A stretch of 20,568 nucleotides of DNA, taken from positions 5,338 to 25,905 of IMG/VR virus record IMGVR_UViG_3300030107_004381. One strand, written 5' to 3'. A program made the position numbers and the translations under genes. Below the pieces are notes generated by a model. It made no database searches and had not been told where the DNA came from. It worked only from the letters and a program-made list of their open reading frames with translations. Origin of the DNA: a virus. Within the stretch, counting starts at the first letter, position 1. Each line of letters opens with the position of its first letter. Below are positions 7,702 through 13,531 of the stretch, in pieces.

Positions 7702-8331
7702 TCATTTTGGTATTCTACTTTTTTCTGCTCTTCCACGATTTACAGACTCATCTTCAAATCCTACTATCCTTCCATTTCTATGAGATGCATCTTTACCATC
7801 ACCATTTCCATAAGTACCTCTCCTTCTGTTGTACCGATTCAACTCTGCACGATACTTCTTACTTTTCCTTGAAGATTGAAATTTTCTATACTCATCCTTA
7901 TAATCTCTTTCCTCTACCATCGCAACAGAATCTTTAGGATTACCAGTAAGGTTTGCAAGGGATATATGATATACTCTTCCAGAATCGTATGTACCTTGTA
8001 AAGAGTCCATTACATATTCTTTCCAATCCTGTTGATTTTTTAATTTAACGTACCAAGATTTAGAACCACCCTTTTCCATTACTTTTACGATTGGGTCTAT
8101 GTCTATAGAAAACTCTGGTTCATCAAAGTCTTTAGCTTTAATTCTACCTCTGAGTTTTTGCCATCCACTTCCAGATGCGAGGGTTATGTGTAAATCACTA
8201 TCTGATATTGCTACTGCGTCTGAATTTTTGGATAAAACCTGAGCTCTAATCATCTTGATTTTTTTTAATAGTGAACCTTCCACTTTCCATTTCAGAACTG
8301 ATTCTACTTTTATCATAAATACTTTCGGCAT
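7702..8331 (-). CDS. 2H-phosphoesterase-like protein with a conserved phage C-terminal tail
   Basis: A 209-residue protein. Two H-x-[ST] motifs, DLHITLAS (His48, Thr50) and VYHISLAN (His122, Ser124), lie 74 residues apart in matching strand contexts. That is the hallmark of the 2H phosphoesterase (LigT/cyclic phosphodiesterase) fold. Such enzymes open or cleave cyclic and 2'-5' phosphodiester bonds. The T4 anti-CBASS protein Acb1 is a viral member that destroys cyclic oligonucleotide signals, so a counter-defence role is possible but not shown. The last about 60 residues are Arg/Lys/Gly-rich (RGTYGNGDGKDASH, NRGRAEKSR) and look like a separate conserved phage tail of unknown role. No Shine-Dalgarno is evident; a strong hairpin lies 12 bases upstream. 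An internal ATG at 8316 is an alternative start. It lacks the capsid-type leader of its neighbours. Confidence 0.7.
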   Translation of the reverse strand: MPKVFMIKVESVLKWKVEGSLLKKIKMIRAQVLSKNSDAVAISDSDLHITLASGSGWQKLRGRIKAKDFDEPEFSIDIDPIVKVMEKGGSKSWYVKLKNQQDWKEYVMDSLQGTYDSGRVYHISLANLTGNPKDSVAMVEERDYKDEYRKFQSSRKSKKYRAELNRYNRRRGTYGNGDGKDASHRNGRIVGFEDESVNRGRAEKSRIPK

Positions 8332-8343
8332 GAAAGACTGTCA

Positions 8344-8370
8344 GGGGTGTACCTTTGGGAAGTGCACCCC
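8344..8370 (-). promoter_or_regulatory. stable hairpin just upstream of the 2H-phosphoesterase gene
   Basis: A 9-bp stem (plus-strand GGGGTGTAC at 8344-8352 with GTGCACCCC at 8362-8370, including one G-U pair in RNA) with a 9-base loop. In the minus-strand transcript it ends 12 bases before the ATG at 8331. No T-run follows on the minus strand, so it is not a standard terminator for the gene before it. It may control translation or mRNA processing. On the plus strand a T7 run lies about 12 bases beyond the stem, too far for a typical terminator. Confidence 0.6.
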
Positions 8371-8404
8371 ATCCCTTCTAGTTTTTTTGTTACTAATCTA
8401 TTTT

Positions 8405-9103
8405 TCATTTCCAGTTTTCCTTTACCCATGTGTCCTTTACTTCATGTGGTTTTGGTGTTCCATGAAAAACTACTATTTTTGAATTCATATCATATCCACA
8501 AGTATAACTTTGTAGCCAATCAGAAGGATAATATACTATATCCACATTGTGTTCTTTTAATTGATTTGTAGTCCACTCTTGATCTCCTCTATAAACTACA
8601 GGAGGAAAAGAGTTTAAATCGTGATATAAATTTTTCTTTCCATTTAATGTTTTATCAAAATATTCTTCTGCAGTAAATCTAGTTCTCAATGCTTCAAACC
8701 AGTTATCAATGATATAAGAGTGTTCACCTGCATTAAATCTCATACATGATGCGTTTATACAATCAATCTCCCAATCCTTGATACCAACAAACTCGGCATC
8801 TGGTTCAAATAAAAATAAATCATCTATTGAATTATTAATCACCACATCTAAATCAAGAAAAAGAATTTGACCAGTTATATCATGTAACTCTTTTTCAAAT
8901 AACTCAAACTTTGTATAACTATCTTTTAATTCTTTCCTTAATAGTGGTTTAGTTTCAATCTCTTCATTTAATCCAGTTGGATCTTCTGTTAAACATACAA
9001 ACCGATGCGGTAAAGTTAAGTGTCTTTCAACCATACTGTATAGTTTGTTTACATAACCAGCAGAGAATTTAGTTCCCCACTTTACACATAATATATTTTT
9101 CAT
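8405..9103 (-). CDS. glycosyltransferase, GT8-like
   Basis: A 232-residue protein with a nucleotide-sugar glycosyltransferase fold. It has an N-terminal beta strand (ILCVKWGTKFSAGYVNKLYSM), a metal-binding DxD in LFLDLDVVI (Asp84-Leu-Asp86), an acceptor-side MRFNAGEHSYI region and a C-terminal FHGTPKPHEV. The last is like the His-containing metal site near the end of GT8 enzymes. It would transfer a sugar from a nucleotide sugar; the acceptor (DNA base, surface glycan or protein) cannot be told. Its start overlaps the stop of the lipase gene by one base (TAATG), linking it to the envelope cassette and making a surface-glycan role plausible. After its stop comes a 73-base gap with a hairpin. 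Confidence 0.8.
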   Translation of the reverse strand: MKNILCVKWGTKFSAGYVNKLYSMVERHLTLPHRFVCLTEDPTGLNEEIETKPLLRKELKDSYTKFELFEKELHDITGQILFLDLDVVINNSIDDLFLFEPDAEFVGIKDWEIDCINASCMRFNAGEHSYIIDNWFEALRTRFTAEEYFDKTLNGKKNLYHDLNSFPPVVYRGDQEWTTNQLKEHNVDIVYYPSDWLQSYTCGYDMNSKIVVFHGTPKPHEVKDTWVKENWK

Positions 9104-9846
9104 TATAATTGTTTTTTTAATGTTTCTACATATTTTGAAATAGAATGATCTAAACCATCTGTTTCAGAAATTAAACCATTATCGTTATCTGGCCCCCAAT
9201 CCAAAGTCTGACTATCTACAAATACTCCTGTGTGAAGATAAGGATAAGTAGGACTAAAAGTGACAGGATCACTCCTGCGAACCACACGCCAATGAGTGGG
9301 TTGTCCACCAGACAAAACTTGAGAAGATACTTTTGGTGATCCGTAAGAGAAAACTTGAACATTGTAACCTCTTTTGTGTAACCACATTCCTACAATCTGA
9401 GCAATGGCTCCACCTAAACTGTGACCAGTAACGTGTACTGTATGTTCTAGTTGATAATATTTGTCAACCTCTTGAATAATTGTTGTAGATGCATCTCTAA
9501 ATCCCTTATGAAGATATATGTCTAATACATCATCTTTTATCATTCTTATGTCAATATCTGATAATACATTTGCTGTGTTATCAGTTCCCCTAATGACAAT
9601 AATCGTTATTCCATCACTAGTTTTTACTTCATAAGAAAGATTGTTTACCTCTGTTCCACCATTATCATAAATTGATTCACAGTATTCTGCGTGTTCAACA
9701 AGTATTTCTACTTTAATTGGTAGATTTGATTTATCACCACTTGTCGCACCCACTTCTTCAGCACTCTTCGCACATCCACTAAGTAGTAGAATCACTCCTA
9801 CTATTATGAGCTTCCAGTTCTTCTTTTTTCTTCCAAGCAGTTGCAC
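9103..9846 (-). CDS. class-3-type lipase lipoprotein
   Basis: A 247-residue alpha/beta-hydrolase. The nucleophile elbow is GHSLGG (Ser143), and the catalytic Asp (RSDPVTF, Asp193) and His (LDHSISKYV, His234) follow in the right order. RGTDN (residues 86-90) is the usual oxyanion strand of class 3 lipases. The N-terminus is GRKKKNWK, then a hydrophobic run ending LLSGC (Cys25), a good lipoprotein signal. The enzyme should be membrane-anchored and face the periplasm, able to attack phospholipid or other esters. The only reasonable start is a GTG at 9846, 68 bases inside the holin-like gene; no strong ribosome-binding site is visible, so translation may be coupled. A complete catalytic triad argues for activity. 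A role in lysis or envelope remodelling is inferred from neighbours. Confidence 0.85.
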   Translation of the reverse strand: MQLLGRKKKNWKLIIVGVILLLSGCAKSAEEVGATSGDKSNLPIKVEILVEHAEYCESIYDNGGTEVNNLSYEVKTSDGITIIVIRGTDNTANVLSDIDIRMIKDDVLDIYLHKGFRDASTTIIQEVDKYYQLEHTVHVTGHSLGGAIAQIVGMWLHKRGYNVQVFSYGSPKVSSQVLSGGQPTHWRVVRRSDPVTFSPTYPYLHTGVFVDSQTLDWGPDNDNGLISETDGLDHSISKYVETLKKQL

Positions 9847-10075
9847 CTAATATGGCTCCAAATGATAAGTGAAACATCGCACCTCCTTCTAGTGTAAGAG
9901 GCATCCATCTACTCGCATCACATACCAAACCTTTGGCAACCATCATGTTACAATAACTATCCATTTTTATATTCCAGACTACTGGCCCTATGAAGAAATC
10001 ACAGAGACAAATGAAAAGATAAACAAGTCCTGCCCAATCTCTCCAATGTCTGTTAATCGTTTTGTTTATACTCAT
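9779..10075 (-). CDS. small membrane protein, holin-like
   Basis: A 98-residue protein with two hydrophobic segments: WAGLVYLFICLCDFFIGPVV (about residues 14-33) and TLEGGAMFHLSFGAILGATAW (about 63-83). A charged C-terminal tail (KKKEELEAHN) follows. Size, topology and the LEGG..FHLSFGAILG segment resemble proteins annotated as phage holins, which open the inner membrane at lysis. The frame is open to 10144, but the ATG at 10075 overlaps the upstream TGA (ATGA), the junction used throughout this region, so I prefer it. No obvious Shine-Dalgarno, consistent with coupling to the PycTM-like gene. It overlaps the lipase gene by 68 bases. No endolysin is recognisable in the window. Confidence 0.6.
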   Translation of the reverse strand: MSINKTINRHWRDWAGLVYLFICLCDFFIGPVVWNIKMDSYCNMMVAKGLVCDASRWMPLTLEGGAMFHLSFGAILGATAWKKKEELEAHNSRSDSTT

Positions 10076-10650
10076 AAAATATTTTGTATTATAAAAACTG
10101 CAATTGCACCAGACATTCCCCAAAGAAAACTCATATAAGACCATTTGAGAAATTTGTATTTATTGAGAGCAAGAACTTTTCCTTGTCCGTAAATATCTCC
10201 AGCCATTGCATCATAAATTTTATCATCAGTCATTAAAGTATCTACATAATCTTCCTTATACTCTTCTATTGGAAGATGTGCAAAATGTCCAAAAAATAAA
10301 GGATTAAATAGTGGTGATTTTCTATCTATCTCCTGTGTACCTTTTATTTTTGGGTAATTCGTACTGGGTATAATTGCAAATATTGCAAATAATAAAGAGA
10401 AAAAACTACCAACTGCAAATGTTAATAATGGATATTTCATCACTTCATTATCTAAGTTTGCAATAGTTATCGAAAATACAATAGATGCAACAGTAATCAT
10501 AATGTTCGCCTTTGCATCTGCCATCAATCCTAATCTCATTTGATTACCATGATTGACTCGTAAGATGTTATCTACAGCAGTACGATTCTCTGGTACTTTA
10601 TCAAAAGGATTTATACCATTTCCTTTTGAGTATCTTGTAACGTGTGACAT
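10072..10650 (-). CDS. Pycsar-effector-family membrane protein (PycTM / DUF5706)
   Basis: A 192-residue membrane protein that I recognise as the DUF5706/PycTM family. MADAKANIMITVASIVFSI (residues 43-61) is the family's AD.KANI first helix. A second helix runs about 74-95. The cytosolic part NPLFFGHFAHLPIEEYKEDY (116-135) and DIYGQGKVLALNKYKFLKW (152-170) is very like family members, and a third helix covers about 172-190. In bacteria, Pycsar effectors of this family disrupt the membrane after sensing a cyclic pyrimidine nucleotide made during phage infection. Here it sits in a phage between an AapJ-like gene and a holin-like gene (ATGA overlap), with no cyclase in the window. An AAGGAAA ribosome-binding site supports the start. 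Role in the phage unknown. Confidence 0.82.
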   Translation of the reverse strand: MSHVTRYSKGNGINPFDKVPENRTAVDNILRVNHGNQMRLGLMADAKANIMITVASIVFSITIANLDNEVMKYPLLTFAVGSFFSLLFAIFAIIPSTNYPKIKGTQEIDRKSPLFNPLFFGHFAHLPIEEYKEDYVDTLMTDDKIYDAMAGDIYGQGKVLALNKYKFLKWSYMSFLWGMSGAIAVFIIQNIL

Positions 10651-10661
10651 AACATATTTCC

Positions 10662-11825
10662 TTATTTAAGAGGGGGTGCGTAAAGTAATCCTCCATGAAT
10701 GTATAATCGGTTCAATCCTCTGTTTAATCCTAATTTTTTCTTAATGTTGCGGTCAAATATTTCTTCGTAATTTCCTACTTGTTTGATTATATCATAAGAC
10801 CAGTTTTCAGTCAACCCTAACTTTGCACCAAGATGTGGATGATCTTTACCATTTTTTTCACCCATGAATCTTTGAACATTTGGGTCTTTATTTTCTATAA
10901 ATCTGTCAATATTTTTTGAGTTTATACCCATCTCTTCTGCAATAAAAAGAACATATATTGTCCATCTTACTATGTCTGACCATTTTTGGTCACCATATTT
11001 TACAACTGGCCCGAGTGGTTCTTTTGATATTATTTCTGGTAAAATTATATGTCTTTCTGGTGAATTAAATCCTAATCTATTAGATGCTAATCCAGATCTA
11101 TCAGTTCCATACATATCACAGTCACCTCTAAGATAAACATCTTTTGTTTTTTCATTGACCGAAACAGCAACTGGAATGTACTTTATTTCGTGAAGTTCCA
11201 TAAAGTCTGCGATATTTTTAGCAGCAGTACCAGAACCTTTGAAACATATTTTAGCACCATGCATCTGTTTAGCAGAAGAAACACCTAAAGATTTTTTTGT
11301 AATAAATCCTTGACCATCATAATAGGTTGTTGGTAAAAATTCAAATTTCTTTAGTACATTTCTTGTAAATGTATATGTGGTTGCTGCAGATAACATATCA
11401 ATAGTACCATCTTTTAAATATGCAAATCTAGTGATACCATTTACTATTTCGTATTCTACAGCATCTGAATCTCCAAATACTGCTGCAGCCACTGCTCTAC
11501 ACATATCAACATCAAATCCCTTCCATCCTTCATCTTCATTATCATATGTCTCTTCAGAAAAGCCAGGAAATTCATCATTAGTTCCACAAATAATATAACC
11601 TCTTTCCATTACTCTATCAAATGTAGATCCGTATGTTGGATTATATTCTTCTAATTCTCCTGTATCTCTCAGTTTTATAGCTTTAAGTTTTTCTAACTGC
11701 TGTACCAATTTGTTAATGTTATCGTCAATGCGTTCACTAGGTGGACTTCCTTCAACTGAACTGTTAATAACCATTACCCAAAATAACCACACTAAACAAA
11801 CGACAACCTTACCACTCATAATCAT
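10662..11825 (-). CDS. aapJ: AapJ/YhdW-like general L-amino-acid ABC transporter substrate-binding protein
   Basis: A 387-residue periplasmic binding protein. A signal peptide (hydrophobic core about residues 7-21, cut probably near SVEG|SPP) is followed by a short coiled-coil-like stretch (about 36-60). The binding domain begins STFDRVMERGYIICGTN. Many segments match AapJ closely: GFDVDMCRAVAAAVFGD, YYDGQGF, the ILPEIISKEPLGPVV motif, GNYEEIFDRN and the terminal GGLLYAPPLK. AapJ binds a broad range of L-amino acids for the AapQMP transporter; no permease or ATPase gene is in the window, so it would have to use host AapQMP or act as a sink. The start overlaps the cytochrome-like gene (ATGA). 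The helical spacer after the signal peptide is unusual for the family. A clear host-derived gene. Confidence 0.9.
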   Translation of the reverse strand: MIMSGKVVVCLVWLFWVMVINSSVEGSPPSERIDDNINKLVQQLEKLKAIKLRDTGELEEYNPTYGSTFDRVMERGYIICGTNDEFPGFSEETYDNEDEGWKGFDVDMCRAVAAAVFGDSDAVEYEIVNGITRFAYLKDGTIDMLSAATTYTFTRNVLKKFEFLPTTYYDGQGFITKKSLGVSSAKQMHGAKICFKGSGTAAKNIADFMELHEIKYIPVAVSVNEKTKDVYLRGDCDMYGTDRSGLASNRLGFNSPERHIILPEIISKEPLGPVVKYGDQKWSDIVRWTIYVLFIAEEMGINSKNIDRFIENKDPNVQRFMGEKNGKDHPHLGAKLGLTENWSYDIIKQVGNYEEIFDRNIKKKLGLNRGLNRLYIHGGLLYAPPLK

Positions 11826-12292
11826 TTTAAAGTCCTGTAAACTTCCATAAGTTCATCATCTGAAATGGGAGAAGTCATTGTATAATATCTTTGATGACCT
11901 ACTCTCATGAATGCTTTTATGTCAGAAAAACTTGGATACGTTGATTGTAGGTTATGAAGTAGGTAGTCAGGGTCTAAGTGACAAGTTGCACATTGATTAT
12001 CTCTTGCAAAAACTCTTGTTGATATTTTAAATCTTTCACTTTGAACTAATACTGCTGAAAGGTCTTTTTCCATCCATGTTATTCTTTCATCCATATCTGG
12101 AATAACTAGAAAAATTAAATATATAAGAAGTCCGATAATAACATAGATGAAAGATTTACTCGCAACTATTTGGTCTTTAGCTGCAAGTTCCATTTGTTGA
12201 ACTTCTTCTACTTTTTTGTCTATTTCCTCAATGTCATGTTGTAGTATTTTTGTGTCTTTTTCGTTTCCTGTATTTTTATCCTGTTGTGCCAT
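11822..12292 (-). CDS. membrane-anchored c-type-cytochrome-like protein (single CxxCH)
   Basis: A 156-residue protein in three parts. A soluble acidic coiled coil (about 13-40) comes first, then one strongly hydrophobic helix (about 47-64). The C-terminal domain carries CATCH (101-105), the CxxCH signature for covalent heme attachment, and would face the periplasm where c-type heme is inserted. Downstream, Met129 or Met139 (YYTMTSPISDDELMEVYRTL) could be the sixth iron ligand; the last segment resembles the closing helix of cytochrome c. This would need the host Ccm system. Single CxxCH motifs can arise by chance, but the layout, with a membrane anchor and helix ending, makes heme binding plausible. 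The start has an AAAGGAAAA ribosome-binding site and the stop overlaps the AapJ-like start. Confidence 0.7.
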   Translation of the reverse strand: MAQQDKNTGNEKDTKILQHDIEEIDKKVEEVQQMELAAKDQIVASKSFIYVIIGLLIYLIFLVIPDMDERITWMEKDLSAVLVQSERFKISTRVFARDNQCATCHLDPDYLLHNLQSTYPSFSDIKAFMRVGHQRYYTMTSPISDDELMEVYRTLK

Positions 12293-12295
12293 AAT

Positions 12296-12643
12296 CTATT
12301 TTCCTTTTCCAACTTGATTCAACTTTTTAGTTATTTGTTGTTGAAACCATTTCAATACAATGGGAATACTTACATTAGAAGTAAGTCCAAATAAAAAACC
12401 GACAGGATATCGGTAAGAAGCATAAGGTGCTAATTGTGGAATATTTGTAAATACTATTGAAATTAATAAATATCCTGTTAAAGACATTCCCATATTGATT
12501 AAAAGATCAAATCCTATCAACCAACCATGCCCTTCATATTTTTCTTTATTGTCTGTTCTGTAATTAAATAGAAAAAGCCAAAATGATGCAAATAATATAA
12601 TTGCCATCATTATCAGCTCATCTATTCCAAAAAGTTGATCCAT
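12296..12643 (-). CDS. three-helix membrane protein, possible holin
   Basis: A 115-residue very hydrophobic protein with predicted membrane helices at about residues 9-27, 42-66 and 80-98. Its C-terminus is basic and Gln/Lys-rich (KWFQQQITKKLNQVGKGK). This size, helix number and charged tail fit a class I holin, but there is no sequence feature specific to one, and two other small membrane proteins in this window also could be. It starts 22 bases after the HAD-like gene and ends 3 bases before the cytochrome-like gene, so it opens the envelope cassette. The ribosome-binding site is weak (AATAAAG). Confidence 0.7.
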   Translation of the reverse strand: MDQLFGIDELIMMAIILFASFWLFLFNYRTDNKEKYEGHGWLIGFDLLINMGMSLTGYLLISIVFTNIPQLAPYASYRYPVGFLFGLTSNVSIPIVLKWFQQQITKKLNQVGKGK

Positions 12644-12665
12644 GCTTTATTTGCTTTCATTAAAA

Positions 12666-13178
12666 TTAGGGGAATCCAATCTTCTTCAAATCATTTATGG
12701 TAGAAGCGGCATCAGTATGAAGTATTCCTATACCTCCGGCAGATTCCCATTCTTTGATATTACCTATGTGGTCATCTATCAGTATATTGGGTCTTTTGTC
12801 TCTACCATCCATAGCAAAGTTTTTCTTGTTTTTTCTTAGTACTATTTTCATTCTACTTGATGGAAGTTTGAAATTTTTCATCATCCATCTTGTTTTATCT
12901 TTCCAAGCTCTTTTGGCAATTGGGCCTCTTGAATCTCTTGGAACTGCTGTAAGCATAAATGGTTGGAATTGTTTTATATATCCCCACAAAACATCAGCAT
13001 CTGGCATCTTTGGGAGTTGTAAAAATAAATCTACTGGTAAATCTTGCCAGAGTTCATCTTTAAATTTTGTTCCAAGATAATTAGAGGTAAATTTTACAAA
13101 ATCAGCAACCACACCATCCATATCACAATAGATTTGTGGGTTATCAAATTCTATTATATGTTGCTGAAAACTTTTCAT
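12666..13178 (-). CDS. HAD-family 5'(3')-deoxyribonucleotidase-like phosphatase with capsid-targeting-like leader
   Basis: A 170-residue HAD hydrolase. Motif I is YCDMDGVVADF (nucleophile and acid Asp residues about 19 and 21), motif II lies in FMLTAVPR, and motif III/IV is NILIDDHIGNIKEWESAGG. This arrangement is that of the NT5C-type 5'(3')-deoxyribonucleotidases, which remove phosphate from deoxynucleoside monophosphates; the precise substrate is inferred. The N-terminus, MKSFQQHIIE|F, is the shared leader of this window and ends in IIE, compatible with prohead-protease cleavage. The ATG abuts the stop of a 29-residue membrane ORF (TAAATG). A phosphatase would fit either nucleotide salvage or the T4-like idea of an injected enzyme. 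Confidence 0.85.
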   Translation of the reverse strand: MKSFQQHIIEFDNPQIYCDMDGVVADFVKFTSNYLGTKFKDELWQDLPVDLFLQLPKMPDADVLWGYIKQFQPFMLTAVPRDSRGPIAKRAWKDKTRWMMKNFKLPSSRMKIVLRKNKKNFAMDGRDKRPNILIDDHIGNIKEWESAGGIGILHTDAASTINDLKKIGFP

Positions 13179-13268
13179 TTAAAGTATTCCTATATACCAA
13201 AAAAAATAACCAAGTGCAGCAAAAAATATAAGAAAAACAATTGCAAAATCTGTAGGACTAAGGTTCAT
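13179..13268 (-). CDS. 29-residue single-helix membrane peptide
   Basis: A short ORF that fills the gap between two larger genes. It begins at an ATG at 13268 that overlaps the upstream TGA (ATGA) and stops at 13179, directly against the next ATG (TAAATG). The product begins MNLSPTDFAIVFLIFFAALG and ends YFFWYIGIL: almost one hydrophobic helix (about residues 7-28). Perfect fit into the gap and the coupling junctions on both sides argue that it is translated. It could be a small regulator of a membrane complex or lysis protein; there is no family to compare it with. Confidence 0.65.
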   Translation of the reverse strand: MNLSPTDFAIVFLIFFAALGYFFWYIGIL

Positions 13269-13531
13269 TTGTCGTCTATCTCGTAATTAAAAGCTTTAGT
13301 ATTGCTTTTTGCTGGTTTTGCCATAGGTCTTAACCAAACCTTGATTACCATTTCACCACTTGGAGTTGGAAATGTAAAAGTTGGTTTACCTTTTTTCATC
13401 TTGTAATCATCGGTTGCATTTACAGGAAATTTAGCTAACTTTCTTTTTTTTATCTCATCAGAAACATATTTGTCTCTATCATCAGCTGTAAAAAATCTTA
13501 CTTCATTAATATGGTCTTTAAATGTTTTCAT
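13265..13531 (-). CDS. unknown small protein with capsid-targeting-like leader
   Basis: An 88-residue basic protein with no recognised family. The leader MKTFKDHINE|V is followed by a Lys-rich segment, then KGKPTFTFPTPSGEMVIKVW, which looks like a beta hairpin. It overlaps the gene before it by one base (TAATG) and the 29-residue membrane peptide after it by ATGA. Its small size, positive charge and leader resemble T4 internal head proteins, but beyond the leader there is no similarity I can see. Confidence 0.75.
   Translation of the reverse strand: MKTFKDHINEVRFFTADDRDKYVSDEIKKRKLAKFPVNATDDYKMKKGKPTFTFPTPSGEMVIKVWLRPMAKPAKSNTKAFNYEIDDK

Noticed and set aside
7676-7736. Upstream extension of the ATP-grasp protein to 7736
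   Set aside because: It would overlap the 2H-phosphoesterase gene, has no good ribosome-binding site and hides the conserved leader.
8344-8391. Hairpin plus T-run on the plus strand as a terminator
   Set aside because: The T-run begins about 12 bases beyond the stem and there is no plus-strand gene to terminate.
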